This document shows, in pieces, positions 16,729-26,799 of a DNA stretch of 64,000 bases. Source of the DNA: Denitratimonas tolerans (GTDB lineage: Bacteria; Pseudomonadota; Gammaproteobacteria; Xanthomonadales; Xanthomonadaceae). The notes beneath the pieces are model-generated. The model was not told the origin of the DNA. It ran no database searches and saw nothing but the letters and a program-made list of their open reading frames with translations. The position numbers and the translations under genes were made by a program. The first letter of the stretch is position 1. Each line of letters begins with the position of its first letter. The DNA is taken from NCBI RefSeq assembly GCF_037203605.1, contig NZ_JBBDHC010000004.1:1-64000 (forward strand). The letters run 5' to 3'.

Positions 16729-18180
16729 CTATTCCCCGGCCGCCTGCGTGCCGCCGACCGTCATCTGGTCGATCTTCATCGTCGGCTGGCCCACGCCCAC
16801 GGGCACGCTCTGGCCTTCCTTGCCGCACACGCCCACGCCCTCGTCCAGCGCCAGGTCATGGCCGACCATGCTGACCCGGGTCATCGCTTCCGGACCGTTG
16901 CCGATCAGGGTTGCACCCTTCACCGGCGCGGTGATTTTCCCATCCTCGATGAGATAGGCCTCGGTGGCGGAAAACACGAACTTGCCCGAGGTGATGTCCA
17001 CCTGCCCGCCGCCGAAGTTGACCGCGTAGAGGCCGCGTTTGACGCTCCTGATGATGTCGGCCGGATCGTCCCTGCCGGCCAGCATGTAGGTATTGGTCAT
17101 GCGCGGCATCGGCAGGCGCGAGAATGCTTCGCGCCGGCCGTTGCCGGTGGATGCCACGCCCATCAGGCGCGCGTTGAGCCGATCCTGCATGTAGCCGACC
17201 AGCCGGCCCTTTTCGATCAGGGTGGTGCACTGGGTCATGGTGCCTTCGTCGTCCACGCTCAGCGAACCGCGTCGGCCCGGCAGGGTGCCGTCATCGACGA
17301 TGGTGCACAGCTCGGAGGCCACCTTCTGCCCCATGCGCCCGGCATAGGTGGAGGTGCCCTTGCGGTTGAAGTCGCCTTCCAGCCCGTGGCCGACCGCCTC
17401 GTGCAGCATCACGCCCGGCCAGCCCGGCCCCAGCACCACCGGCATCGAGCCGGCGGGCGCAGGGACGGCCTCCAGCGCCACGCGCGCCTGGCGCAGTGCT
17501 TCATCGGCGATGGCGAAGGCACGGCGGTCGCGCAGCAGTTCGTCGTAGCCGTAGCGCCCGCCGCCGCCGGCGTAGCCCTGCTCACGCCGGCCGGCGTGCT
17601 CCACGATCACGCTGACGTTGAGCCGCACCAGCGGCCGCACGTCGCCGGCCATCACGCCATCCGAGCGCGCCACCAGTACGGTATCGAGCGTCGCCGCCAG
17701 GCTCACCATCACTTGCACCACGCACGGATCGGCGGCGCGCAGGTAGGCATCCAGCTCGCGCAACACCCGTACCTTGGACTCGCTGTCCAGGCTTTCGACC
17801 GGGTCGATCGGCGGATACAGCGCGCGCGCTTCGCGCAGCGACAGTCCCGCGCCGGGAACGGTGCGACCGCTGTGCGCGATCGCGCGCGCCACGCCGGCTG
17901 CTTCCAGCAGCGCCGGCAGGCGCAGCTCGTCGGAATAGGCAAAGCCGGTCTTTTCTCCCGAAATCGCCCGCACGCCCACGCCCTGCTCGATCGCGTGGCT
18001 GCCGCTCTTGACGATGCCGTCCTCCATCGCCCAGCTTTCCTGGCGCGAATTCTGGAAGTAGATATCCGCCTCGTCCACGCCCGGCCCCATGAGGCGACCG
18101 AAAGCACGTTCGAGGTCGGAGGCGGCAAGGCCGGCGGGTGCCAGCAGGCGCGACTGCGCCAAGGCCAGGGAAGACGTCAT
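16729..18180 (-). CDS. tldD: metalloprotease TldD
   Basis: 483 residues, the catalytic partner of PmbA/TldE. The zinc-binding HEAVGH with downstream GLEGDFNRKGTSTYAGRMG is visible around residues 258-280. The C-terminal barrel motifs (NTYMLAGRDDP, VNFGGGQVDITSGKF) are intact. The length is normal. It faces darP convergently, and its 5' end borders a 200-base intergenic stretch before the beta-helix protein. It is expected to be cytoplasmic. Confidence 0.95.
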   Translation of the reverse strand: MTSSLALAQSRLLAPAGLAASDLERAFGRLMGPGVDEADIYFQNSRQESWAMEDGIVKSGSHAIEQGVGVRAISGEKTGFAYSDELRLPALLEAAGVARAIAHSGRTVPGAGLSLREARALYPPIDPVESLDSESKVRVLRELDAYLRAADPCVVQVMVSLAATLDTVLVARSDGVMAGDVRPLVRLNVSVIVEHAGRREQGYAGGGGRYGYDELLRDRRAFAIADEALRQARVALEAVPAPAGSMPVVLGPGWPGVMLHEAVGHGLEGDFNRKGTSTYAGRMGQKVASELCTIVDDGTLPGRRGSLSVDDEGTMTQCTTLIEKGRLVGYMQDRLNARLMGVASTGNGRREAFSRLPMPRMTNTYMLAGRDDPADIIRSVKRGLYAVNFGGGQVDITSGKFVFSATEAYLIEDGKITAPVKGATLIGNGPEAMTRVSMVGHDLALDEGVGVCGKEGQSVPVGVGQPTMKIDQMTVGGTQAAGE

Positions 18181-18383
18181 TCGGGGAAAGCCTCGTGAAA
18201 AGTGGTGCCGGACGATGTGCGGCCCGGACGCATCATGCCGAACATGGGTTCGAAACGGGGCCGTCTCAAGGCCGCGCGATGCCGCAGCGGCCGCCGGGGC
18301 GAATGGATTTGCGGATCAGGTGGCCAATTTTTCGGACTTTTCCCGATTGTAGGAAATACACCCCCTGCCCGTGGAGAACCGCC

Positions 18384-20450
18384 ATGTCCCTGCTGCGAAT
18401 CCTGCCGCCCGCCGTCGCCCTGCTGATCCTGTCGCTGCTGGCGGCACCGGCCGGTGCCGCCACCCTCACCTGGCCCGGCCCCGCACCTTGCGCCGGCGTC
18501 CTGCAAGCCTGCGTTGATCACGCCAGCGACGGCGACCAGATCCTGATCGCAACCAACACACCCATCACCACCGGTGCCGGCGTGGTCGACAAGCGCCTGA
18601 CCCTGCGCGCCGCGGATGGCTTTCGCCCGGTATTCCGGAACACCATTGTGGCCGCATACAACAACAGCGGGTTCAACGGCGCTGTCGGGCTGCACCTGCA
18701 CAAGCTCCACTTCGATAGCAGCCATGTCTCGGTCAGTTATTCGGGCACGGGCACGGCAAGCTTCGAAGCCCGCGAACTGCAGATGACCGCGACTCCGGGC
18801 AAGGCCGGTATCGCCGTGACGGCGTCCGGGGGAAGCGTCACGGCAACGTTGTACGACAACCGGATCAGCGGCGGCCCGACCCCGATCTGGAGCGGTCTGC
18901 TCGCTCTGCACGCCACGAACGGAGCAACGCTGGATGTGGAAGCATTCTACAACCGCATCACCCGCGAGCCGCGTGGGGATGGCACCGGGGCAGGCATTTT
19001 TGTCAACTACGCTGGAACCGGAACCACCGGCACGGTGAAACTGCATGGCAACACCGTGCGCGGAGATTTCGCCACCGCCGGCATCCTTGTCGCCGAAGGC
19101 GCGCCAGAATCTCCGGGGCTGACCAGCAGCTTCAGCACGCGCCTCTACAACAACGTGGTGATCGGTGTCGACCGGCAGTGGAGCCATGGCATCAGGCTGG
19201 GCGTCACCAACGGCCAGCTCGACGCGCAACTGCTCAACAACACCGTTACCCGCCACTACTACGCTGTCGCCGGGGGCCTCTGGAGCTCCGGTGCCACGAG
19301 TGGCACGATCAATGGATCGCTCCACAACAACCTCCTGGTCGGCCAGCAGGCCCTCAGCATGGAGTCCGCCGTGGTGGCGGGAATGACGAACTCCCACAAT
19401 CTGGTCAACGGTGGGGTTGCCGGAATGACCATGGGCACCGGAACCATCACCGCGCCGGCGCGCCTGATCAGCCGCATCGACGCGCGTCCGGCCCCGGACT
19501 CGCCGGCCATCGACGCCGGCGACAATACCTCTCTGGGTTTTGGCGTGATCTTCAACGCCCTGCCCAATGCCGACGCCGACGGCTTGGGCCGCTACAAGAA
19601 GAAGACTCCTGCCACCGCCGGTTCGGCCAAGGTCGACATCGGTGCCTACGAATACGGCGACTTCAGCTTTTCGCACATCACCAGCAGCGCCAATACCGGC
19701 TCCGGCTCCTACATCACCGCCCTCAACCATCCGGCGATCCAGAACCAGTCCAATGCCAACCTGTTCGTCACGCCCCGCTTCACCGGCGTCGCCGCCGGTC
19801 AACCGGTCGGCAGCTGGGAGTTCAGCGGCGTATGGAGCCTGTACAACAAGAGTTCCCTCATCCCGATGCCGCTTGGTGCCGGGTATCACGTGTTTGCCGC
19901 AGGAGCCGGCGGCGGTGCGTCGCGCCATGTGACGACCGCCGGAAGCGTCACCGGTGCCTACAGCCAGCTGCCACTGGCCGACAATCCCGACCTGATCGTG
20001 CTGGCGATGCAGAACTACAACACCGGCGCGGTGAGCAACCCGCACCAGACCGGCGTCCTGTACTTTGCTTTCGGCGGGCCCGGCACCTGGCTGGTGGGAA
20101 ACATGGATTCCGCCCAGAACATGCCGATTGGCGTGGGTTTCAGCATCTACGCGCAGTTGCCCAGTCCCAACGTGTTCCGGGTCACCGCGACCGAAGGCAA
20201 CCATTCCGGCAGCATCCTGCGCCTGGATCATCCGCTGCTCGACGGCAATCCCTGCGCCCAGCCGGTGGTCACCCGTATGCTCATCCCCTCCGATGGCAGC
20301 AACTTCGATCTGGAATACCGTGCGGATCTCGGCTACTGGCGGATTTTCGACTACAACGGCATGGCCTCGGGCACCCAGTTCAACGTGCTGGTGAACCCGG
20401 CGCAGGCGGAAACCTGCGGCGGTGAAATCTTCTCCGACGGTTTCGAATGA
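18384..20450 (+). CDS. secreted parallel beta-helix protein with C-terminal tandem repeats and F-x-D-G-F-E tail
   Basis: 688 residues. The start at 18384 gives a signal peptide (cut near AGAA, residues 22-25). Residues about 30-420 read as a right-handed beta-helix (short strands, NNS, NNT, NNL ladders), ending in a DIGAYEYGD linker as in choice-of-anchor pectate-lyase-like proteins. Three repeats of about 75 residues follow, each with a HP/NPD segment and a W-x-[LI]-x-N ... MP[LI]GxG[YF]x-V segment. The chain ends in CGGEIFSDGFE. No catalytic residues of a lyase were recognised, so enzyme activity is not claimed. The role may be surface binding or carbohydrate recognition. Confidence 0.75.
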   Translation: MSLLRILPPAVALLILSLLAAPAGAATLTWPGPAPCAGVLQACVDHASDGDQILIATNTPITTGAGVVDKRLTLRAADGFRPVFRNTIVAAYNNSGFNGAVGLHLHKLHFDSSHVSVSYSGTGTASFEARELQMTATPGKAGIAVTASGGSVTATLYDNRISGGPTPIWSGLLALHATNGATLDVEAFYNRITREPRGDGTGAGIFVNYAGTGTTGTVKLHGNTVRGDFATAGILVAEGAPESPGLTSSFSTRLYNNVVIGVDRQWSHGIRLGVTNGQLDAQLLNNTVTRHYYAVAGGLWSSGATSGTINGSLHNNLLVGQQALSMESAVVAGMTNSHNLVNGGVAGMTMGTGTITAPARLISRIDARPAPDSPAIDAGDNTSLGFGVIFNALPNADADGLGRYKKKTPATAGSAKVDIGAYEYGDFSFSHITSSANTGSGSYITALNHPAIQNQSNANLFVTPRFTGVAAGQPVGSWEFSGVWSLYNKSSLIPMPLGAGYHVFAAGAGGGASRHVTTAGSVTGAYSQLPLADNPDLIVLAMQNYNTGAVSNPHQTGVLYFAFGGPGTWLVGNMDSAQNMPIGVGFSIYAQLPSPNVFRVTATEGNHSGSILRLDHPLLDGNPCAQPVVTRMLIPSDGSNFDLEYRADLGYWRIFDYNGMASGTQFNVLVNPAQAETCGGEIFSDGFE

Positions 20451-20641
20451 CGGGCTGAGGCGGGCGGCGGCGGTCAGGCACGGCCTGCCGTTGCCGAGGC
20501 CCGGGTAGGCGGCATCGATGGTCGCGGTGATGTCGCAGCTGTCGGAGATGCCGCCTGTTTAACGGCTGGTAGACCGGTTGCAGGGCAAAGCCGATGCATT
20601 ACGCCATGGCGGCCACTACTCCCGTGGCCGTCATGCCGCCA

Positions 20642-22150
20642 TCACTGCACTTCAAAACCATCGCCGAAGATGTGGTGGTCCGCGCGCATGCGCATGCTGA
20701 GTGCGCTAGATACATCACCGTCGTAGTTGCTCTGCGTGCCGGTTACGGTATAGCGACGCGTGGCGAAATCTCCGACGATCGCCTGGAAGCCGGCATCGTC
20801 GGGATACTGGCCACCAGTGTGGGTGAACTCCTGTGACTGCACCGTCCAATTCATGTGCTCGGTATCGGCCAGCGCAAGGAAGCCATTGCGACCCGTGAAC
20901 GGTTCGCTGGTGTATTGGCTGCCGACAATTGCCAGGTAGCGATCCGCCGACACGTAGTCCTGTGCCAGGGTCATGTCCGTGGCCTCCATGGAAGTCGTCA
21001 ACGAACACGCCGCCGGGTCGGCATTGTTGCTACCGCCTTTCACAAACGTGCGTGTACCAATCGAGCCTGTGTCGGCATTGAACTGGAATACGCTGAAGCC
21101 GTTGCGGCAGGGGCGCGCAAACGTGTTGAGGACATACAGCCGGTTTTCATCGCCCTGCGGATTGCGCAACTTGCTGCGAAAGACCAGTCCACGCACGTTG
21201 TCATCGGTCCCTATGTAACCGTCCTTGACCGGATAGTGCGGATCACTGCTGCCGGTGTACGGATCGAAATGCATGATGAACAGATCACCTTGCGTGCCGG
21301 ACAGGCCTTGCTCGTTGATGAACTCGCCGGCGATGTAGATCGGCGTGGGCGCGTTGTAACTGATCACGCCGCGCTCGGCACGCACGAGGCAGTTGATCGG
21401 CAATTCCCCGAGACCGCCGACATAGTGCTTGCAGCCCGGCAGCACGCGCATTTCCCTGCCTGAGGTGGCCCAGGCGGTATCCAGCACCGGCGTCCGATCA
21501 GGTGCGGGCAGCGTGAAGCGCGACAAGGTCACCAGGGTACCGGACGAGCTGGCCAGGTACATCCAGTCGTTGAGCAGGATGATGGCGGCACCGATGTCAT
21601 CTGCGTTGGGCGTGGCCATGTTGGTGACGATGCCCTTGTAGGCACCATCGGGAGCAAACGTCACCAGCAGCGAGTCTGTCCGCGTCGAGCTGCCCGGTTC
21701 CAGCGCATCGATCAGCACGTAAATATGGCCATAGGAACCGATCGAGACGGCGCGGACGTCGCGGATCCGCAGGTTTTCCGGCTGGGTTGCCGGCTGCACG
21801 AGCAGGTATTGATGCAGTTCATCGGTGTATCCGGCCGTCGGATTCGACCACGTCAGGCGTTGGCCACTCGCGCTGTAGCGCGTCACCACCAGATAGTTGA
21901 GGTCACCGAAGAAATTCACCGTGGCCATGCCGGCGACGATGGTGCTGCCATCCTCATCGAGCGCCATGCGTTGTCCCGACGCGCGCGGCGGAGCCGCAGG
22001 GGCAAGGTTCACCAGCGGATCAAGCACCGCACCGTTGATGCCGAAGGTCGCATCAACCGCATAAGGCTCGTTGACATCGATGGCTTGCGCCCTGCCGATC
22101 ATGGCCAGCATCAGGATAACGCCAGCCCAGCACATGCTTTGAATCTGCAT
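20642..22150 (-). CDS. secreted protein with delta-60-like repeats and F-x-D-G-F-E tail
   Basis: 502 residues from the ATG at 22150, preceded by AGGAG nine bases away. A signal peptide ends near GRAQA (about residue 22). Segments VDATFGINGAVL and LDTAWATSGREM resemble the LDxxFGxxG motif of delta-60 repeats, which build propeller-like secreted proteins. Seven Cys residues may form disulfides. The chain ends HHIFGDGFEVQ, sharing the tail of three other proteins in the window. No enzyme motif was recognised; the function is unknown. Confidence 0.65.
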   Translation of the reverse strand: MQIQSMCWAGVILMLAMIGRAQAIDVNEPYAVDATFGINGAVLDPLVNLAPAAPPRASGQRMALDEDGSTIVAGMATVNFFGDLNYLVVTRYSASGQRLTWSNPTAGYTDELHQYLLVQPATQPENLRIRDVRAVSIGSYGHIYVLIDALEPGSSTRTDSLLVTFAPDGAYKGIVTNMATPNADDIGAAIILLNDWMYLASSSGTLVTLSRFTLPAPDRTPVLDTAWATSGREMRVLPGCKHYVGGLGELPINCLVRAERGVISYNAPTPIYIAGEFINEQGLSGTQGDLFIMHFDPYTGSSDPHYPVKDGYIGTDDNVRGLVFRSKLRNPQGDENRLYVLNTFARPCRNGFSVFQFNADTGSIGTRTFVKGGSNNADPAACSLTTSMEATDMTLAQDYVSADRYLAIVGSQYTSEPFTGRNGFLALADTEHMNWTVQSQEFTHTGGQYPDDAGFQAIVGDFATRRYTVTGTQSNYDGDVSSALSMRMRADHHIFGDGFEVQ

Positions 22151-22495
22151 TTTTGTCAGCTCCTGCTTGAGTTCTCGGTTTGCATGGAGGACACGGTATG
22201 AATGGCGTCCATACAAGCAACACACGATTTCGCGCAGGAACATGACATGCCTCAACATGCTGCACTTCCCGGGAGTTGCGGGAGCCGCACGGGAGCTGCT
22301 GGCGGCGAGACCAGATCACGCCCGCTCCACTGCACGTGAAAACGCGGCTTCTGTCCGACCGCGGCGCGCGCTGTCGCCAGCATCGACGAGCCTCGCGCCA
22401 TCGGGGCCAAGAGTGCGCCCGTGCCGGACGCACATGAAAAAAGGGCCTGCCGACTGGCAGGCCCTTTGGGATTCCCGACGCGAAGCGAAGGGATG
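22151..22495. other. spacer between two minus-strand secreted-protein genes
   Basis: No gene is seen. The left part is the promoter side of the delta-60-like protein. The right part holds the terminator of the truncated subtilase (22437-22467). Confidence 0.5.
22437..22467 (-). terminator. Rho-independent terminator of the subtilase gene
   Basis: A 12-base-pair stem AAAGGGCCTGCC (22440-22451) with its complement (22456-22467) and loop GACT. A run of A on the plus-strand left becomes a U-tract in the minus transcript. It lies 29 bases beyond the subtilase stop. Confidence 0.85.
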
Positions 22496-23440
22496 TCAAT
22501 AGGCGACGCTGGCTCCGGCGGAGCAGTCGCTGGTGCCGGCATTGCAGACCTGGTAGGTGAAGGTGCCGCTGGTGTTTTTCTTCACCTTCACGCGATCGGT
22601 ATAGCTGCCGGTGTTGCCGACGCCTGAAGCGACCTTGCTTCCGCTCCGGTAAACGTCAATCTTCACGTCGCCACCACTCCACTGCAGCCCGAACTCCACG
22701 TTACCCTTGATGGTGCCGTAGTTGTACGCGGTCAGGGACGAGGGTGCCGCAACGGGGCCGGGGCCGGGGCCGGTACCACCGCCACCGACCAGCGCTTCGA
22801 CCGCGGCGAACACCTGCATCAGGCCGTAGCCGTAGTAGTTGTCGCGGCCGGCCGTTCCCAGATCGAGCGCGGTGGACGTGAGCGCGGCGCGCACCTGCTG
22901 ATTGCTGGCCGAAGGATTGGCACTCCAGACGACTGCAGCGCCACCGGAGACATGCGGGGTCGCCATCGAGGTGCCGTCGAGGTAAGCGTAGCCGCTGGCG
23001 TTGGACTGAGGCACCGAGCTGACCGAGGCGGTCTGGCCGAGCGAGCCGCCCACCAGGGCCTGGCCGTCCTCCTGGCTCATGCTGAGCGCCGGCACCGACG
23101 ACGTGCCGGTGCCCAGGGTGCCGGCGAATCCGCCGGGGACGTTGTTGTAGATCACCACGGCGGAGGCACCACCGGCCTGCGCCGCGGCGACCTTGTCGGC
23201 GAAGCTGGTCGTACCGCGCTCGCACATCACCACCTTGCCGCCCCAGCTTCCGGCGCTGGTGCACAGGCCGCCATCGGCGAGCTGGCCGCTGGCATTGCCC
23301 TGCATGGTGCCTTCGATGGGCGAGACGATGAAGCTGGCGCCGCCGACGCTCATCGAGGCATCGCGGAAGGGATAGGTGCTGAGCACGCCGACGCCGGGGG
23401 CCGCGATCTCGACCTGGTTGGTGGCCTGCGAGAACGAGGT
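22496..23440 (-). pseudogene. subtilisin-like S8 serine protease, 5' part missing
   Basis: The frame encodes the C-terminal two thirds of a secreted subtilase. It begins at 23440 with TSFSQATNQVEIAAPGVGVL, a conserved core segment, followed by a protease-associated (PA) domain around GGLCTSAGSWGGKVVMCERG and the catalytic serine in DGTSMATPHVSGG. The C-terminal domain is fibronectin-like and ends DCSAGASVAY. The catalytic Asp and His regions, signal peptide and propeptide are absent. Upstream of 23440 the similarity stops, and only 108 bases separate it from a divergent gene. A GTG at 23386 (codon V of GVGVL) is not a plausible start. It is best read as a truncated remnant, or less likely an assembly join. 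Confidence 0.75.
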
Positions 23441-23548
23441 TGGTTGTCGAACGACACTAACCCCGCCTGGTTGCCGCCCTCTCCGGCACGTCGGATGGCC
23501 GGCCGTGCCGGGCGATCCGCGGCATGCGTCGAGGCGATACCATGCAGC

Positions 23549-26500
23549 ATGACTTCACGTGTTCTCGCTCTGCTCCTGCTGGCCTTGCTGCCGTACTTGA
23601 CGGCATTGGCGCAGGACATTCCCGCTGACCCACCACGTTTTGCGACCGCAGGCACCGGCCTGCCGAGCAGCGTTGTCACGGCGCTGGCCGAGGACAGTAC
23701 TGGCTTCATCTGGATGGGAACGGCGCGCGGCCTGGTGCGTTTCGATGGCCACCGCTTCCGCCTCTATGGCAACCGCTGGAGCACCGCCCCGGACGAAACC
23801 TCGCTGTTCGTGCGCTCGCTGCTGGCCGACCGCGACGGAGCATTGTGGGTCGGCACCGATTTCGTCGGCCTGGCCCGTTACGAACCGGGCACTGATCGCC
23901 TGCTGCCGGTCGATACCAGCGCAGTGATGCCGGCCTCGTTCTCGGTCAACGCGCTGGCGATGGATTCGCAAGGCCAGCTGTGGATCGGTACCGATGATCA
24001 GGGCTTGCTCGTGCGCAGCCGCGACGGAGAATTGAAACGGGTTGCCCTCAGTGGTCAGGAGGGCCTGCCGGAAGTCCGCATCGAATGCCTCCTGATCGAC
24101 CGCCACGGTACGCTGTGGGTGGGCAGCTGGGGTGGGCTGGCACGTCTCGCCCCGGGCGAAACAACGCTTGCACCCATTGCGCTCGACGGGTCGAACACAA
24201 GCGTCACCATGCTGTTCGAAGCCGATGACGGGCATGTGTGGATCGGCACCCGCGAAGGTCGGCTCTGGCGCACTCCCGCCGATGGCCTCGCACCGCAGGC
24301 AGTGACGCCAGACTCGCCGGAAACCAGCGCCGCCTCGGTGTACGCCATGCTCCAGGCGAGCCCGGATCAACTCTGGATCGGCCGCGCCAGCGGTGTGGAA
24401 GTCCGTGCCGCCAGCGATGGTCACCTGCTGTACCGCCTGCGGCATCAGCCCGGCAACCCGGTCTCGCTGGCCAGCGGTGAAGTCCACGCCCTGCTGCGCG
24501 ATCGCGGCGGACAGTTCTGGGTGGGAAGCTACGGCGGCGGCGTGCAGCGACACAATTCGCTCAACACGGCCTTCCGGCTGCGCGACCGTCTTGCCTTTGC
24601 CGAGGTGGACAACGCGCCCGACGATCTGAACGTGCGCGCCATCACCGTGCTCGCCGACGGACGTATCCTGCTGGGCACCCAGGACCGGGGCATCGCGGTG
24701 CTCGACGCCCAACTGCGCCCCCTCGGTGCGTTGCATGATGCGAGCGGACAGCCGCTACTGCGCGGCGTCCGCATCACTGGCCTGGCGGAAACCGTCGATG
24801 GTGCCCTGTGGATCGGCAGCGACGCCGGCGTGTTCCGCCGTGCCACCGAGAGTGCTCCGCTGCAATCGTTCGCACTGGAGGGTGGTCGCGTGCGGCGCCT
24901 GCTCGCCGACCCCGCTGGCGGCCTGTGGCTCGCCACCGAAGACGGCCTGTGGCGGCATCGACCCGGCGCCACGCAACTGGAACGCAAGCACGGCGGTGTG
25001 AACACCCCGCTGCGCGGCGACATCAACGCACTGTCCTTCGATTCAGCCGGACGCCTGTGGATCGGCGGTGAGTCCGGCCTCGCCCTGCTCGACACCCCGG
25101 AGGCGGAGCCCCGCCGGGTCCTGGCCGCTCACCCGGCACGCGGATACAACCCGGATGTACTCGGCCTGCTTGTCGCTGCGGAAGACAGCGTCTGGTTCGA
25201 CACGCCATCGGGCCTGTTCCGCGTGCGCATCGATGCCGACGGGAACGAACGGGTCGAGGCCATCAGCCAGAAGTACGACCTGCCGGGCCGCCCCTTCGGA
25301 GCCAACCTTCTGCACGATGCCCAGAGCCGCCTGTGGACCCAGAACCATGTCCTGGATTCCACCCTCGGCCGGGTCCTCACGCTGGGCCCAAGCGATGGCG
25401 CGGAGCTGGGCTCGCCCTGGTTCCGTGCCTACGCCAAGACCCGCGACGGCATCCTGCTGTTTGGTGGCACCCAGTCCCTTCTGGCGATCCTGCCCGAGCA
25501 GTTCCACTTCTCCGAAAACACCCCACCGCTTGCCATCACCGACCTGCGCATCAACGGCGTCGCCGCTCCCCAGGCATACGGACAGGACGGGCTGATCCTC
25601 ACCCCGGGCCAACGCAGCCTCGCCATCGAATTTGCCGCGCTCGACTACAACGCCCCCGACCGGATCCGCTACGCCTATCGCCTGCTGGGCGAAAGTGAGA
25701 ACTGGACCGAAGTGGATGCCGACTACCGTGTCGCGACCTTTGCCAATCTCGCGCCGGGCGATTACCGCTTCGAGCTGCGCAGCAGCAACCGCTCCGGACG
25801 CTTCGACAATCGTTCCCTGTCGATACCGCTGCGGGTGGAGCCGGCCTGGTGGCAAACCTGGTGGACACGGATTGGCGCCGTGATCCTGCTGGGCGCGTTG
25901 GTGAACACGCTGATCCACCAGCGCACCCGCTGGCTGCGCAAGCGCCAGCACGAGCTCGAGCGTCACGTCGCGACGCGCACCCGCGAACTGCAGGAAGTAT
26001 CCATCACGCTGCGCGAAAAATCCCAGGCGCTGGAGGAAGCCAGCCTCACCGATCCACTCACCGGATTGCGCAACCGACGCTACTTCGCCGCCCATATCGA
26101 GGGCGACGTGGCCGAATCGCTCCGCCGCCACGAAACCGCCCTCGCCGATGGCAGCCGCTCCGGACAGGCCGACCTGCTGTTCTTCCTGATCGACATCGAC
26201 CATTTCAAGCAGGTCAACGACGTCTATGGCCACGCGGCCGGCGATGCGGTGCTGATGCAAGTGGCCGATCGTTTGCGCGCCTGCTTCCGTGACAGCGACC
26301 ACCTGGTGCGCTGGGGTGGTGAGGAATTCCTCGTCGTTGCCCGCCATATGACACGTCAGCATGCCGCCGAGCTGGCTGATCGGGTGGTCCGCACCATCGC
26401 CGCCACGCCCTTCGAGTTGCCGGACCGTCGCCGACTGTATTGCTCCTGCTCGCTGGGCCACGCGGTGTTTCCGCTTCAGCCCTGCTTCCCGCACCAGACC

Positions 26501-26722
26501 AGCTGGACTGACGTCGTGGAAATGGCCGATCTCGCGCTTTATGCGGCCAAGCGCGGCGGTCGAAACGGCAGGGTCGGCCTGACCTGTGAAAAGAGCACGG
26601 CGCTGCCGCCAGACTGGCGGCACCGTCTGCCGGAGATGCTCGATTCCGGGCATCTTTCATCGGTCGGCTCGCTGCCACCGGAAGCGGTACGGCGCGCACT
26701 GCTGGAAAACCCGCCGTCCTGA
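23549..26722 (+). CDS. membrane diguanylate cyclase with two-component-regulator propeller sensor
   Basis: 1057 residues. A signal peptide (1-21, TALAQD) leads into about fourteen Reg_prop blades in the periplasm, with repeated LWIGT or LWVGT motifs (residues about 30-650). A Y_Y_Y domain near 660-765 precedes one membrane helix (IGAVILLGALVNTLI, about 775-790). A short coiled coil and a GGDEF domain follow. The active site is GGEEF (RWGGEEFLVV), with a product-inhibition I-site RDSD five residues before it. It should make cyclic di-GMP in the cytoplasm in response to a periplasmic signal. The start at 23549 is the one that yields the signal peptide. The ligand is unknown. Confidence 0.9.
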   Translation: MTSRVLALLLLALLPYLTALAQDIPADPPRFATAGTGLPSSVVTALAEDSTGFIWMGTARGLVRFDGHRFRLYGNRWSTAPDETSLFVRSLLADRDGALWVGTDFVGLARYEPGTDRLLPVDTSAVMPASFSVNALAMDSQGQLWIGTDDQGLLVRSRDGELKRVALSGQEGLPEVRIECLLIDRHGTLWVGSWGGLARLAPGETTLAPIALDGSNTSVTMLFEADDGHVWIGTREGRLWRTPADGLAPQAVTPDSPETSAASVYAMLQASPDQLWIGRASGVEVRAASDGHLLYRLRHQPGNPVSLASGEVHALLRDRGGQFWVGSYGGGVQRHNSLNTAFRLRDRLAFAEVDNAPDDLNVRAITVLADGRILLGTQDRGIAVLDAQLRPLGALHDASGQPLLRGVRITGLAETVDGALWIGSDAGVFRRATESAPLQSFALEGGRVRRLLADPAGGLWLATEDGLWRHRPGATQLERKHGGVNTPLRGDINALSFDSAGRLWIGGESGLALLDTPEAEPRRVLAAHPARGYNPDVLGLLVAAEDSVWFDTPSGLFRVRIDADGNERVEAISQKYDLPGRPFGANLLHDAQSRLWTQNHVLDSTLGRVLTLGPSDGAELGSPWFRAYAKTRDGILLFGGTQSLLAILPEQFHFSENTPPLAITDLRINGVAAPQAYGQDGLILTPGQRSLAIEFAALDYNAPDRIRYAYRLLGESENWTEVDADYRVATFANLAPGDYRFELRSSNRSGRFDNRSLSIPLRVEPAWWQTWWTRIGAVILLGALVNTLIHQRTRWLRKRQHELERHVATRTRELQEVSITLREKSQALEEASLTDPLTGLRNRRYFAAHIEGDVAESLRRHETALADGSRSGQADLLFFLIDIDHFKQVNDVYGHAAGDAVLMQVADRLRACFRDSDHLVRWGGEEFLVVARHMTRQHAAELADRVVRTIAATPFELPDRRRLYCSCSLGHAVFPLQPCFPHQTSWTDVVEMADLALYAAKRGGRNGRVGLTCEKSTALPPDWRHRLPEMLDSGHLSSVGSLPPEAVRRALLENPPS

Positions 26723-26799
26723 GGCTTGGGCGCGCGCCCGCCATGCCAGGCGCCGCGGCCTCATTCCTGGCGAAACCGTGAATGCACTTGACATGACCC

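Noticed and set aside
22952..23548. Upstream extension of the diguanylate cyclase frame
   Set aside because: It is antisense to the subtilase, and the internal ATG at 23549 gives a clear signal peptide.
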